A stretch of DNA of 64,000 nucleotides from contig VZTG01004393.1 in assembly GCA_013397845.1 (NCBI GenBank), positions 682,001-746,000 on the forward strand. The letters run 5' to 3'. The position numbers and the translations under genes are program-made. Below the pieces are notes generated by a model that worked only from the letters and a program-made list of their open reading frames with translations, had not been told where the DNA came from and searched no databases. The DNA comes from Melanocharis versteri. Taxonomy: Eukaryota; Chordata; Aves; Passeriformes; Melanocharitidae. This document shows positions 9,790 through 24,500 of the stretch, piece by piece; the stretch's first letter is position 1; each line of letters starts with the position of its first letter.

Positions 9790-12700
9790 TCATCCACAGT
9801 TACGTGACATATGAATTCTGTATCTAGGAGAACAGATCCAGGACAAACAGAAATATTGGTATATGCTGACCATTCATTGAATACACAGATAATGTTCATT
9901 TGCCCTGGGGAAAACCCCGGGCATTCTGCTTGCCTCTTCCTAATGATTGGTTTGCTAAATATGAATTGAATAATTAGTTTTAGTCAGCTGAAAGGCATCA
10001 AAACATGATCTAGTTGGTGTATAAAGGTTTCTTTCATATTATTGCAGTAGTTTGTTGAATAAGAGGGTCTGATGATTCCATCACTGCACTAATTTACTAA
10101 AAAGAAAATATAAATACAACATCTTGACACTTAACTTTGTAGGTTTGCTATTTTATGTGGCAAGATTTGATCAAACTTCTTAGGGAAACCTTTACCAAAA
10201 ATACGAAGCCTAAAAAAAGACAAGAAATCTGCATTGAAAGTATCAGCTTTATGAATAACTGCAACAATAAATATTTGTAGAGTTGCCTGTTACACAGTCT
10301 TGCATATATAAATAAATAATAGCCACAGCAGTTCTAATCTAAGGTGGGTGCATGGGTTGATAGCTCAATAGCCAAGCTTTCTTCTCCTATTTTACTGCAT
10401 TAATATTATAAAATCTCAGCTCCTGCCCTCTGACTGTTGGCAAGTGAACAGATGGCAAATTTTATCCACTGTACCTCACTAAACAGAACATATGCCTATT
10501 AGCAGTTGGGAAATCAGCCAGGTAATGTTGCATCAACTCTCATCACAAAGTCTACAGAGGTAAGAGGACTTTGTGGTGAGTTAGATCAGGTTGCCAAAAG
10601 CCAAAATTGTTTGGACAACTTTTGAAAATCTCCAAAAACCAGTTATGCCACAGCCTCTCTGAGCAGCCCATTCCTTGTCAACTCTGATTATGGGGGATGT
10701 TTCATTCCTTCCAGCTACTGAGGATTTCCCTTGTCACAATTTTGGATTGTTACTCTCTCAGAAGTAACTATATACTTAAAGCAGATATTTTTGGACCTAA
10801 CAGGTGGAAAATATCGATATTCATGATCTTACCAATTTGTCTTTTCTAAAGAAAAGTTTTGTATGCTGTAAAATAGTAGTATTTGATACTGGGGTTAGTC
10901 TTATTTATCTTTTGATTTAAAATTTTTATAATAACTTCATTTTGCACTGTTTTAATCGTTTTTCTAAGTAATACACAGGATATTTCATTAGCGCTGAATG
11001 CCCTTCTAAACAATAAGTGAAAACAAAAGGTGCTTAAACAATTATGTCAAATACTAGAATAAACAGTCAAATTACAAGAACTAGAGTAGCCAAATAGTTA
11101 AAACAACTGCTACTACTTAGAACACTGCTAACAGTTAAGATAATTCTTAGAAATTTTTGCAACACTTAATCTTATTAGCAGTAAGTAAACCCAACAGATT
11201 AAGGTATGTTAAGATGTCTGATGCTCTAAGAAGGTGCCAACACATAGCAATCTGCTTTCCCTTTTCCCTTGTACCAGCTGGAGAGTCTCAGTTCTCAGTG
11301 GAGAAGAACTGATGTCTGTAAAAAGCTGTGATACTATTTCACTGTGTGTCCTTTCTCTCTGTGATCAAACAATAAAATATAAAAGATTTTCCATGCATAA
11401 ATATGTAAGAACGAAATGATATGCAAATAGAAGCCTGTCTTATTCATAAAAATAACTTCAATCATCTGCAGAAACCCCAGTTCTGTTTCTCAGAATAATT
11501 TTAAACCAGACATCTTGTCTAAATCCTATCACAATTATTATACTTTTCCCCCTATAAAAATGTCACGTCTGTTTATAAAGAAATAAATAAATGTGCATGC
11601 ATTATCCTCCAAGACAAACCTTCCATAAAATTATCCTCACTGGTTTCTATAAGCAAGTTTTCAGAGAAATCTAGATTTTAAAATGTGGAATTCCCACTGA
11701 CCTTAGTTAAAAGCCTAGAACCAAAGATCTTTACAGCTTTCATGTGATTAGAAAATACAAGAACAGCAAAGTGTAAATACCACATGGTATGAAATAATGC
11801 TGTATCCACAGATGAGGACAGCTCCATGGCCAATCTGACTGTGACAGGTGGTTTTCAAGGGAGTTTGAAGAATCATTTCCTTTATCTACTGCACTTCATT
11901 GGCATCTAAAAGATTTATTATAGAATCTGCATTTCTGCATGAAATTTCTAGGCCAGGAGGCTTAGTCTATCTTATCAGTATTGGTCACATGCATGTCATA
12001 CCAACTGAGGTTTAGAATATAAATTACATTGCTGTATTTTATCCTGAGCCGGGGAATCTTCAAAAAACAGCTAAGTTCTATCATAAGAATAATCTAACCT
12101 AATTTTTCATGAGGGCTTTATCTGACAGAATTTTTGAGAGTCATGGCTTTTTGTTTCAGTGATGTGCTGTGAAGATGAAAATGCTGCTAGTTAGGTAGAA
12201 AATCGGTTGAAATAAAAATGTGCTTGTTTTAATGAATATGCTGCCTTTAAGCGGAGAAGGAAGCAATAGTAGTCTAGTCTGGACCAAATATATTTGATTT
12301 TAAATTATAAGTGCAAATTGACTCATGGATAAGGACTTGAATTTATTCACTGTGAAAGCACACATAAACATCTATTAATCCAAAGCCAAGCCATTGCCCT
12401 TCCTAGAAATTTCGGGTTTTTGCAGATTCGCTTGGACATTGGAAGAGTCCTCCAGCAAAACCCACTAAGTTATAATGAAAGAATTATAGAGTCTTCTGAG
12501 CAGTTTTTTAATGCAAATATGTTCTTTTTCTTCTTTACCCTCTTGTACACTGGCTGGGTGCTTCAAGGGGTGCAAAATCTGCTATTCAAAGCAGAACTTG
12601 TGCAGGCTTCTCCCCAGTGGCTCACACGTTCTCCAGACGCTGCAAGGCCACACTCAAGATGCTGGGTTTGGGGATACGTCTTTCCATACACCTCAGCAAG

Positions 12701-15700
12701 ATTGCAAAGACTGAGGGTTACTGTAATCTCTCATTACAGAAAAACATGGTCTTTATATTGCCACTTAATTGTTGAAACTAACTTTCATGTGAGGAACTAA
12801 CTTTTGAATGGCATTTTTAAAGCTTATCTAAATTCAGAGTTTATTGTATTTCAATTGAAGATAAGTACACTTACCTTTTATATGCATAATCTGGGTATTT
12901 ATTAGACCAGGATTCTCACACAAGAAGTATGTATGTAGCCAAATGTAAGTAGCAAGTTATCAGTTATTCCAGAAGTGAGGCACTTGAAGGTCACAACATA
13001 CAACATATTTGAATACTGTACTTGAACTCAAACACGTAACATCTGCCCTTAAATTTTTTATTCTTTAGTTCTTCTCAACTGATAAGAGATACTAAGCAGC
13101 TCAAGCTTGATTTAAGAGCAAAAGTCTGCCTCAAATATCACTCTTATATTTGGCCTTCCAATCTTCTCTGAAACTTTAGTATTCTTTGGCTTTTTCTAAC
13201 ATTCAGATAATTAAAGGTGTAGCCAATTTTCCCCACAGGCAATGCAACAGTGCAACACTGCCACCACCCAAACAAGAGATTCATGTAAATGTTGATACTG
13301 CTCTAGTGAAATCCTGACTTCATTTCCATTGGAAACTTTAATAGTGCTAGTTCATAACATGGTTGTACATGTCAAGTTTGACACTCAGATTGTGCTGAAC
13401 CCATGTTTTTCAAGGCTGTAATAGAACTGTGCCAAATCAGAAAGTAGCACATGGTCATGGTCACCTTCTCAGCAGAAAGGCTCCTTGTTTGGTACAGCTC
13501 TCCTACAAATAAGTGCCACTTCCTTTTCCTTGTCCTTCACTTGATATTTTATGAATAAAAACAGAGAGGGAGAAACACCAAAGAATCGAGTTCTTTGGCA
13601 ACATCTTACTCACGTTGATTTTTTGACAGGTCTAGCTGTATCCCAGTCTTTGTGACCTCTTAGGTACGAAGTGGATTTTCCCCACAGTCTCTTGCATGCT
13701 GCTTAGGAAGCAATAAAGGCAAACTGGCCTAGACTATATGTAAACTATTTGTAGAAAATACTGGAAAACACAAAGACTTAATTTTCAGAATGTTACACAG
13801 CCCTAAATGCCAGCATTCAGTAGTGAAGCTATTTATAGATCAGCCTGATTTCAGAAGCTTGCCTTTCTCATGAAACATTAACCCTCTGCACATTCACCTT
13901 ACATGACTTGGAAAGGCTGAAGCCTATGGATACAAATTGTATTTTAAGTTGCTGTACATATTGTAAGCTGTCTCTTATCAGGAGGAAGCTATATAATAAT
14001 ACCTAATAAAATAATAGCTTAACAACTACCTTGTACTGGTGATTGGGTTTTTTAGGTGAAAGGTTGTACTTGGCAGATGAGAAAGAAATTAGGAGCCTCT
14101 GCTTACCATGTTTCTACATCTTTATTTTTGACAGCAGGAACCATATGTACTATTTTTCTGGTGTTACTATAACAAAGAAGTACTCTGTTAAATAATAAAC
14201 ATGTACCTGAATTAGGCAGTCACATGCTGTGCTGCAGTAGTCTGTGCAAATCAGATTATTGGAATGAAAAATCTCTTGGTTTATGCATTAAAGAATGCAA
14301 AGTAGTAATCCTGAACTACAGACACACATCAAGTTGCCTGTTATCTTACACATTATACCAAATCCTCGTCACGTAAAGGGCTTAACTGCATGGACACAGA
14401 GATCCATCTGAATTCCACTGCTAGATCGGAAACCACTCATGTTCAAACCTTTTTTTATTTTAATCTCAGTGTAAAAATCCTTTAAAATACCAAACTAAAT
14501 GTTTTTGATCTAGCTGACACCTCTAAATAGTAGTCTCCAGCACATCTTGTAGCCTGCCTGTCCAAGCAGCCCTTACTCAACTCACTCACCTTTATATAAT
14601 ACCAGATTCTGTCCTGGGTAGATACCCAGGTGTTTTGTCCCAACATGAAGCATTTCTTCTGCAGACAGTCTGTGTCATTTCAATTTTTATTTTCTCTCCT
14701 CTGAAATGCACAGGATAAGATCTACACAGAGTTAAAATTAGTAAGAATAGAACAGGTAGATCTCACTTTAAAACCAAGGACTGCCAAACATGGAAGATAT
14801 CTCCTGATCCTCTGGAAGAAGCTGAAGTCAGCATGGAGATGCACAGCCACCGAGCAAAATTCAGCTTTCAAGCTGGGAAACTCTCTGGTGAGACAGTGTT
14901 CTCCTATGAGGATCAATGCAGCTGAGCATGCCTAAGGGTACAATTGCCCACAAAACACACAATCCATGTAGTTTGTCTGTGTTCACTTCATGAGAACAGG
15001 GAGCACAACAAACACTTGCCATTACAGCAACCAGCAGACCAGATTCTGTATTCAGCATTTCAGTATAGCAGCACAAGAATAACTATGGGAACTATGACTG
15101 TATTGTTGAAATTGTTTGGTCTGCAGTGATATTTCTTCCCTGTAGAGGCTCTGGGACCTGTGAAACTGATAGCTGCTCTTGGAAAATTCCATGGAATAAA
15201 ACTGGGAATGTGAGATTTTTGTGTACAAAGTACAGAGCCTGTCAGTATGAGTGCCTTTGGTGAGCTGAATTTTGCTGGTATCCTTGTTCTGAAAGTTGTC
15301 ACCAGCATGAAAGGAGCCCACCCCCAGTCTCTGTCAGAGTTTGAAATGATCCTTCCACTGTTCCAAACTCCATAGGAACACTCTATGTGTACTTCTTCCA
15401 TTAAAATGGTCAAATCTGAAGATGATGCTACTTCTCTTGAGACCAAGAAAAATATTTGAAGTCAGTGGAATAATAATGATTTCCATGACACAGCAGTTTG
15501 GCCAGTAATCACATCAAATTTTATTGACTTTGAGAATACACAATTTTGAGAAAAGCCACTTTAAATTATAACACTCTCCAAGGCAGAGATATCAAGAAGC
15601 AAATAAAAATGTTCTTTTGACGCCTAAGCTTTTAAGGTATAGTCACTGAAGTGTCCTGTCACCCACACCCTTGAACTCTAGCTGGCATTTGTCAACATAG

Positions 15701-15993
15701 GGATCGTCTGAGAGAACCACCATTGCCCGATTTCCCATTTCATTTTAACAAGGCGATCTGCAGGAACAGATGTATTTCTTGCCTAATGCCCTCAGTCAGC
15801 TGCTTTTACCACTGAGGTAAAAGTTATGCAGGAAGGAAAACACTGAGCAGATGGGTATGTTTACAAAGGAGTTAAACTGTGTGCAGAAGCACCACTATTT
15901 CTGGGAATCAGTGTAGTCAGGAAAGGATAAAAGCATATCATAATTAATAAAGGCATCAGTCAGTTCGATCATATAGGAGTTTTTCAGGCTGTG

Positions 15994-16017
15994 ATTGGAA
16001 AAAATATTTTTTCCAAT
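15994..16017. promoter_or_regulatory. 24-bp palindrome with opposed CCAAT boxes
   Basis: A perfect 24-bp inverted repeat with no spacer. Each half is ATTGGAAAAAAT, so the ends carry CCAAT boxes (NF-Y type) pointing in opposite directions and the centre is an A6/T6 tract. The palindrome is seen directly. Any protein binding is inference. Confidence 0.45.
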
Positions 16018-17580
16018 TTTTCTCTTCCATAGTTAATGCTAATAAGCTGTATAGAAGTGTATTTTTTCACTTACAAAATATTTTGTGTAACACTAGCTTT
16101 TACTGAATATGTAAGAAGCACTAAGGATATGTAACCATAAAATTTAGACTGAGATTTGAATAGTTCAAACTCCAAAATACAACCCATTTACGTACTGTAA
16201 AGACAAGACATGGCAACTTAGGTACATTTACAGCAGTTTAGATTTGTACTTTTTTATGAAAGAAAATGTGTTCAGATTACACAGAAAATCAGAAACTTCA
16301 GTGGACACAAGAATAATCTTGAAAAATACATTTGGCACATAAATTATTACATGTTCTCAGATGAACTAAAAATAAAAAAAAGAAGAATGTTTCCAGTTAC
16401 CTAACCTAGAACAGGTAGTTGGATTCTTGCTGAGATTTTCTTTTGTAGCATACAGGGATGAACACCAGCTCTAAAGAAGACATACGTTTTAAGATTTCCC
16501 ACTTGCCGGGGACTGGGTCGCACGAATTGTGTCCAAAGTGCACAATTAACTTGACAGTCAGCCAGTGCAGAAGATCAGACAGTACTGGTTCGTAGAGACA
16601 GTCCATCATTAGCTGAAGAGCAAACCTCAGCTCATAATCCTGTTGATTAAACTGAGATCAAAACGGAGTGATCTGAAAGTTGGCCGTATTGATCTACTGT
16701 TGTTAGTCCTGAGGCTGGTCCAGAGATGAACCTTTATGAAATCCCTTGGCAGGCTTTATGCTCATATAGGTAAAGGCAACAAACAGTGAAAGAGGGTAAA
16801 CAATAGCTCTGCAACTGCAATGAGATTTTCAGGAGAAAGTGTTGGAGTAGAAAATGGCAAAGGGCCTGCTTAGATCTCTCTAGTTCCTTAAGCCTGGCTA
16901 AAGAGGCTTTATTCTCTCTTGCAGGCAATACCCTTCATTCAGTGAACCCTGGCCCTGGCAATCCCAGGTTGCTGAAGTCCTCTGTCACAGACAGGCCTTT
17001 ACCAAAAGGAAACAACTCCTGTTTCAAACACCTGATGCAAAATTAACAAATAGCAATTCTTCTCTTTGTTGGGCACACTCTTTGATTACACATTGTACTA
17101 GATTTATGACTTCATAAAGTAGTGAACACATGATCTAATCTGAACTGTCATTTTGGTTTGATTATAATGTTGCTCGTTTTAGTTTATAGTAGTTGAACCT
17201 ATGTGATGTGTTTCTGTGATGCTAATATTTACCCTTATCATTTAAAAAAATAAAATATGAAAAAACACCCAGAAAGAGATTATGTCTTAATATTTAACAG
17301 CCCTTTGCAAGTTTCTCATGAAACACAAGTTAGGGCTTCTTAAAACAAAGGCCTTCATCAGAGTAGGTCATCCCTTGTGAAGAAAGATGAATTCAAATAT
17401 ATCCACTAGCATGATTGGAGAACAGGTGAACATATTGTACAGGGGAATAATAGAAGAACTTGGCTAGTAAACTGAAGGATGATGGGGATACAGCTTAGTT
17501 CTTATGGCTTCCTTTTTGGGGGGAAGTTAATTCTACAACCAGAGCTTATGCTCTTCTCAATTTTTATGATTTGGATCTGA

Positions 17581-17598
17581 TTTTTTTTTTTTTTTTTT
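17581..17598. repeat. Poly-T tract
   Basis: An uninterrupted run of about 18 T. It has no attached retroelement that I can identify. Confidence 0.8.
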
Positions 17599-18186
17599 GG
17601 AGGATGTTTCTTTGCTTTAACAAGGCTCCCATTCCTGTTTAGCCGCACCACTTTCTTTGTGATTTAGTCTTTTTGAAAACACATTAGATAGGGGTGCATA
17701 CATCCAAGTCTTTGATGAGAGTTCTTTAAATTCTCCCTGCACAGCTTAAATTAAATTTCCTTTCAGAAGCTTCTTCATTTGTCTTCTTTTATGTATTACT
17801 GTATTAAATCTTGTTTTTCCTCCTCCAGGGTTGGTATTTGAGTACATGATGGTCTCTGCTGCAAATCACAACGGTTCATCCACTGTTATGTATCTTGCGC
17901 ACTGGTTAGGAGTATGTCAGGACTGATTTCTCATGCTGTGGGTCTCTGGCTACTTGATGAACCAAGCAATTACCCTGCCTTTTGTCCCAGCATGGCATTT
18001 ACTCAATATGTCCAGGCAGTTTGAGTTTCTCAGTCTCATATCTGTTATGATTTCATGGTCATCATTTGGGTTTTATGACAGATGATTTTACTTCAACTGC
18101 TGTCACTTCAAGCACAGCATTTCAATTCATAGAATTTCAGTGCTGTCATATACTTAGCAATAAAAAAGAAATCAAAAATAGATTAC

Positions 18187-18220
18187 ACAAAAAAACAAAA
18201 CAAAACAAAACAACAACACC
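18187..18220. repeat. CAAAA simple repeat
   Basis: About four units of CAAAA followed by CAACAACACC. Confidence 0.8.
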
Positions 18221-21200
18221 GCAAGGGTTATCAATTTTTATAACATAAGACTAGAGTTTGAAATATTTGGCATAGACTTCTTGCATGCTCATCAATCCTT
18301 AACAGGCTTGTAACATCCTCTGGTTGCCTTTTCTTCACTGTGAGCTCAAATTTGTCCCTAAACTGCCGTGCTTAGCCATGAAAATTTTCTGTTCTCTCCT
18401 CCATCAGGAAGGCAGGATGAGCACTTTCCTGGAAGATACTTAATGAATAACTCTTTTTCTCATGCAAACAGAAACTGTCCAGTTCCAGGGTGATTCTTTT
18501 AGATCCTGATAAATAGGGCTGTCTCAGTATTAAACAATTGAGAGAATTAATTCTTTTCTTCACTAATGGTGCTCCAAAATGGTTTCCATGCAGTTTTACC
18601 TAATCCAAGGCATGGGCTCTTAGCTCTGTGCCAGCACAGAGTTGGCGGGGGCGGGGGGGTTGACGGGGGAGGGGTTGTGCCAGGTTTCCCGGACCAACCA
18701 GCATGCTCAGCACACAGCCACAAATACTAGAGTTCATGGCAGCACCTCCTCTGTTACCCTCCTCCTTTTGTTTCAGCTGTCTGTAACCTGAGGTTCTGTT
18801 TTGAGGCACAGCAGCATAATCCTCACTCAGACTTCTCAGAAAACCACCAGATTGCGAGCAAGAGCTATGAGACCGTATGTCAGCTGGGGCTGGACAAAAT
18901 GAGAAAGAGAACTTTACAGACAGAGGCAAGATTGTTGAGATGGAGAATGTCACTTCCTGGAAAGGCATAAAGCCCTAAATCAGAAACAGGGATTAAAGGA
19001 TGGCAACTCAGCAACTCTGAGGGTGAGCCAGTATCAGGAAACAAGAGAACACTGTTTTCCCCTGTCGCTGTCAGGTCTCTGCCAGCTCTCCTTGGCCTGG
19101 GAACTTGTCAGTCTCAACTATGTGCATAAGGCAACAAATAATTGCTTTGTAGTTTAAAGGTGTGTGTATCCTGCTTGCACTTCCTCTTTCTACAAATTCA
19201 GTTGCCAAAGGCAAATGACAGAGAAGAAAGAGGACACCTCTACTATGCCACAGCTGCCAGCATGACCAGGATGCCTCACAAGATGTCTTTCCCTGAATGA
19301 TGGTTCACACTCTGCATACAAGCAAGGAAAAAACCGGTCACTGCTTTGTTACATGCGGATAGACTGCCACTAGATGGAAAAAGCAAAATCTGTTCAGTTG
19401 TAGCAAACTGGGGGGGGGAACCAAACCACAAAAGAAATACAAACCACAAAATAAATATCTGATCATCATTCACACCTAATCCTATCTGAGTATCAAGCTT
19501 TATGGCCTACCAGTTTATCAGGGCCACTGCCAAAAAGACCTCCATTCCTCATAGTTGGCAGCACAGAACATGGAAGCACAGACCAGGAATCCTACTGATG
19601 CTCAGCAGACACAAGGTTACAGTGAGAGCTGCTGTTTTGAAGTATGATACAACTTTTCAAAGAGTACTCCTCTAATTTTCTTGCTTTTTCTGTAAAGATC
19701 CTTATTTACTGGTATGACTGTGGAAAGTTTGTTGCATTTATCCACAAGCTAAAGGGAAGTAGAGGTTAGTCTTTAATGTCAGACAGAATCTGAATGTCTG
19801 CCTAAACCAACACATGCTAACTACTCTATAATCTCTCAGTAAATTAGTTTTACCTTTTTGGGACTGGAGGAAATGCCAATAAGCTTAAAAAGAGGAAGCT
19901 GAAAATAAGGGACCAGCAAAATTATATCATTTGTTTAAAACAGTAGGGAGGAAAATTCAAGAAATGTGGTGGCCATAAGGTGATCATTTTTCCTTCATTT
20001 TATTCTATGATTTGGATTTGAGAAATTCTTCAGTGAATGCATGTAACCTGCTGGCATTCATTGCTAACCAACAGCGTTCATCAGATTTCCTCTGACTCAA
20101 AGTGACTACCCGGGCTGCCTTCCCCCATCATCCCCTGCCCTTTGACTAACAATTTCCCACTCCCAATATCCTTCAGAAATAACTTGGGAAGCTTCTACTC
20201 CAGCAAAGATCTGGATGCTTCTTGTGATGGTAGCAATCGTGTCAATGATATTCTTTTGAAATAATTTGTTTTAAAACTTAACTTCTAGAAAACACACATT
20301 GAAAAATGAATTCTATTAACCTGGGATATTTTATCCTCAAACCCAAAAAACTGGTTCTGCTGCTTGAGAAATTGCTGCTGTTGTTGATTTTCTTACCTTG
20401 ACCAGGGTAGCTACAGTCCCTCCCAAATCTCCATTACTTTACCTCTTCTGCTAGTTTGACTCTCTTCCCTCTTTTGTGTTCTCAGAGTCCCAGTTCTTTG
20501 AGCTGTTTTCCTGCTGAGTCCGTGGCCAGTTGGCTGGTCCCCTGTAGCCAGAGTCATTCCCAGACTGTCTTCCAGAGTCATTACCCACTCCTGCAGAGGG
20601 CTGCCATGTCCTGCCAGCTCCCTGAGGTGACCCCTCCCTCCTCTTGGTCTTCACTCCTCCTTCTTATCGTACATCCATTATATTCTAGCACAGGATCAAT
20701 GTAAGCACAAAAAAATAAAAACTTGGTGCTGGGCCCAGAGCTGCTTTGATGGGCAAAGTCTGACTCTGTTTGCATGCATGAGCTGAACAGGCTTAATTAC
20801 TCTTTAAAGTTCATGTACACACAGCTTGATCAGAAACAAGAAAAATTAAATCATTTTCTCACTAAAATACAGTTTGAGGTTAACATCCAGGCTAGAAAAC
20901 ATGAGACCAAAAGCTTGTGATTTGACAAAGTTAACAGTGACTGAAATCCAGCTCCAATGACAAGAAATATCAAGCAACCTAAATAACCAGCTTTATGAGC
21001 TACAATTGTAAATATCTTCCTAATGCTTCCAGTACCTGTTCATTACCTGTATTTCTCTGGAAACATTTTTCAAGAAAAGTTATAAAAATAATCTGGTTTT
21101 GTAGGTTATTTTTACACGGCTGTATGATATGTTCACCTGGTGAAAGGATGTTAAATCAGCTTCACAAATATTTAATCAAGCTACAGCACAACTTTGCACC

Positions 21201-21401
21201 TCTCTTTCTATAAAGGCAAATAGCTGTGCCTCGTGGTTGCTGTAATTACATCTTACTGGAGAAGCATCCAATCTGTTCTCCCTTTGGGTTTGAGACTTCC
21301 TTCCTAGAGATCTGGGTCAGCTAAAATGCTAACTATAGCTTTTTAGAGAGAAAATCTACTATTGCCAGGATATTTCACTGGCTTTGTGAGAGAGTGTGTA
21401 T

Positions 21402-21517
21402 GGGTTTTCAGGGGTTTAAGGTGAAGTGCTGTATGGGTTAGATTTTTGGGGAGTTTGGGGGATTTTGGAGTTGGGTTTTTTTTGGGGGGGGTGGTTGTGG
21501 TATGGGTTTTGAGGGGG
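21402..21517 (+). other. G-run tract with G-quadruplex potential
   Basis: About 115 bp of the plus strand is nearly all G and T and contains nine runs of three or more G, including eight consecutive G at 21484-21491. Several units read TGGGTTTT or close variants. Spacing between runs is 7 to 20 bases in places, so only the 3' half (21448-21517) fits a compact quadruplex. Confidence 0.6.
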
Positions 21518-24500
21518 TTTGTTTGATTTTTACAGAATATTATCTGAGAGTGCTGAAATAATAACTCTGTGAAGTTCATTTCTATTATAATACATTCTCT
21601 GAAATGAAAGATCAGAATTTATGTAATGAGATATATAGCTGTCCCTCTTCTTCATGTGGTGTAAATTTTGTTAAAGCCAATAAAAAATGAATCAGAAGAG
21701 ATTTAAGCACTACATGTTGTTCCTCAGAGAGTCTTTCCCAGAAATACAGTGGGATTTTTTTTTTATTCCAGCAATTAATTCCACTCAAAGAATGGTAATT
21801 ATTTATGGTTTAGGTTGTATGTATCATTGTTCAGGCTTAATTAGATTGTTGACTATGGCTGCCTGGGTATTTGGATGAGGAACTCTCTGCTCCAACAGAT
21901 GGTGGAGTTCCAGCATGGAGGCAGTTTTGCTGCTGGTCAGTGCCAGCCCTGCAACACTGAACATGTGCCAGACTTGGAAATAGAAGGGACCTTGTTCTGC
22001 TTCAACCTCAGCCTTGTCCAGCGTCATGCAGTGACACTTGGAGGTCTTTCAAGAATGTGTGTCACAGGCCCTGCTAGAATAGATATGAAAAACAGCATAA
22101 CTACTGCACAGCTCTGTGCTGTATGAAAGCTGCTCCCATGCATGTTTACAAAGTTGCTACTGAATAATGAAAGGACATTTGAAAACATCTCTTTCTAAAG
22201 ACATGTATGAAATATATGTTTTACCACTACTAAATGAAAGCGAACAATATAGTAGAAGTACTTAAGATGGAATTTGCTTTAGGAGAGTACCAAGGAAGGA
22301 AGGAAAGGTAAGCAGTATCTAATAGACATGACATGCTTGCTAAGCTGTTCCTGTTACTGTAATTCACTAAACCCAGCTACACCCATTCCTCTGTGTCACT
22401 TCAAAAGCCACAGTCAACAACTCCTAAATGGATTGCAGGGGGCTGGATACCCTCTTTGCTGAATGGCAGCCATACAAATCCAGCTTCAGGGCCAACACAT
22501 TATCCTGCTGCAGACAGGTGTCTGGAAATGACTGAGATAGGTAAGTAAAATACTGATGAGTTAGTACAGGAAAAAGTGATAAAAATAGCATAGAATCTCT
22601 CAGGCTGCAAAACACATCAGGTGATAGAATAGACTTATAAAATCATTGGTTACAAAAGACAGTGAGTAGGGAGCAATTGTTCGGTGTTTCTTCCAATGAA
22701 AGACCTGCAAATTGTCAAATGAAGATAGTAGCTTGTTCAAAAGAATGGGAGACACTTTTTCACGCAGTGCACAGGTAAAGTATGAAGCACTTTGCTGCAG
22801 GAATGAATGTTTACATAAATTCCAAAGACTCTGCAAAACATTCTTAGAGGAGAAACCTATCTGGCAATTTTAAACAGATGAAATGGGCTGCAGGTCAGAA
22901 AGCCCCAAAGCAACCTCAGCCCCTCAGTCTGGGCTGTGTCACCCAAGCTGCTCTCACACTCCTCTGCCAGTCACTATTGCAATATCCTGCCTCAACACAA
23001 CACTACACTGCACTACAAGAGCTTTGGGTTTCACCAGGTATGTGGCCAATCCTATTTTCTGTCATTTGCCTGCAGGACCATAAACCTGATAGCAGCATTT
23101 GTGGGCAGTACGGTGGGCAGAGCACAGCAGCACCGTGCACTTGGGTTCCTTGTCTGGGAAGTTCACTTGCCTATGGTTTGAGCTCACTGCATCTATAGAG
23201 ACAGAGAGACAAGTTTCTTCCTACTGCTGTGTTTATTTCTAGTAATTTGCTCAAACATGAACTTTCACCATTGAAACATAACAGCATGAATATGCAAATA
23301 GTAAATCCTGTCAAAAAGTAATTTAGCAAGATGCCAGGTACCTTATCGCTTCTCTTCAGTTGCATTGTGACTTATCACAGTTGACATTTCAGTAAGGCTG
23401 TAGCAGCAGATTCAAATTCGAACATTCATAGGGAGAAGATGCAATACAGTAGCTTTGATGTCAATAGAATGTCAGTCTCTGTCGACTTTGGTCAGAATGA
23501 CCTTAATTGCAGGAACTGCATTAATAGTCAACATAAGCCATCTGTTTAAACATGTGTGTTTTGAAAAGAACTGTCATGTACAATAAACATGCTCGACTGT
23601 AATGACTCACATATCTGTTCATGTGAAATGAGGATTCGGCAATTTTCCTGACAAAAATATTCAATTACAGGTTAAAAGTATTTTTATATCAAGTTAATTT
23701 GTTTTCGTGGCAGGTCCCATGATCTGTTTTGAGGCAGTCTGGGAAGTATGTTCACTGCAGAGCTGATGAACCAAACAGTTTGGCCAACCTTGCCCCAAGA
23801 ACCTGTTTGGTAAGTCAAAGCTGCACCAAGAAACATCAGCAGCTCGTGGCACTAAGTGGCTGAGGGGCACAGAGTTACAGTTGCAAAGTGTTCTTCAAAA
23901 CATTTGTCCAGGTGCACATGGAGGCTGGGTACCTTGTCCCAGGTGTGAAGCAACTGTTAATTCCAAAACAAACCAAGTAAGCCTGGTGGTACTGGCAGTC
24001 TGGCTGTGAGCTATCTGTACCCACCGTGGGCTCATGAAAGGGATAAGCATTCACCTTGATTGTACATTATACTGAGCCCTGATCATGCGTGGGGGGAACA
24101 CTGTTACCCTCTCCTTTGCAGGCCAAAGCTGCTTCAAGCAGCTGATACGCACTTGAGCAATTATGTGGCAAAAGTCAGAAATATGCAACCTCCCACTGTA
24201 TCTGTCAGACTGACTAGGGAAAACAGACTTTCAGTCCTTTGTTCTTTCTTAAAAGTAACAGCTAATATGCACTAACAAGAGTGAAACAACCTGCCATTAG
24301 CTATCACTTGCAGTGTCATTTCTAAGTAAACTTTGTTAAATTAATCATTGCAATGCACTGGTGCCTGGACTTACGCAGCAGCAGCATAAATTATGAATCT
24401 GCTCTCACACTCACTGAGCCGGGACACAGAGTCTGGCTGTGTGCTTTCTTCTCACCTGTACAGAGTAGAATTCTGTTACATAATTAGCAACACTTATTGG

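Noticed and set aside
15060..15446. 128-codon minus-strand frame overlapping a second 89-codon frame
   Set aside because: Two unrelated frames open over the same bases, neither with a family match. Treated as chance.
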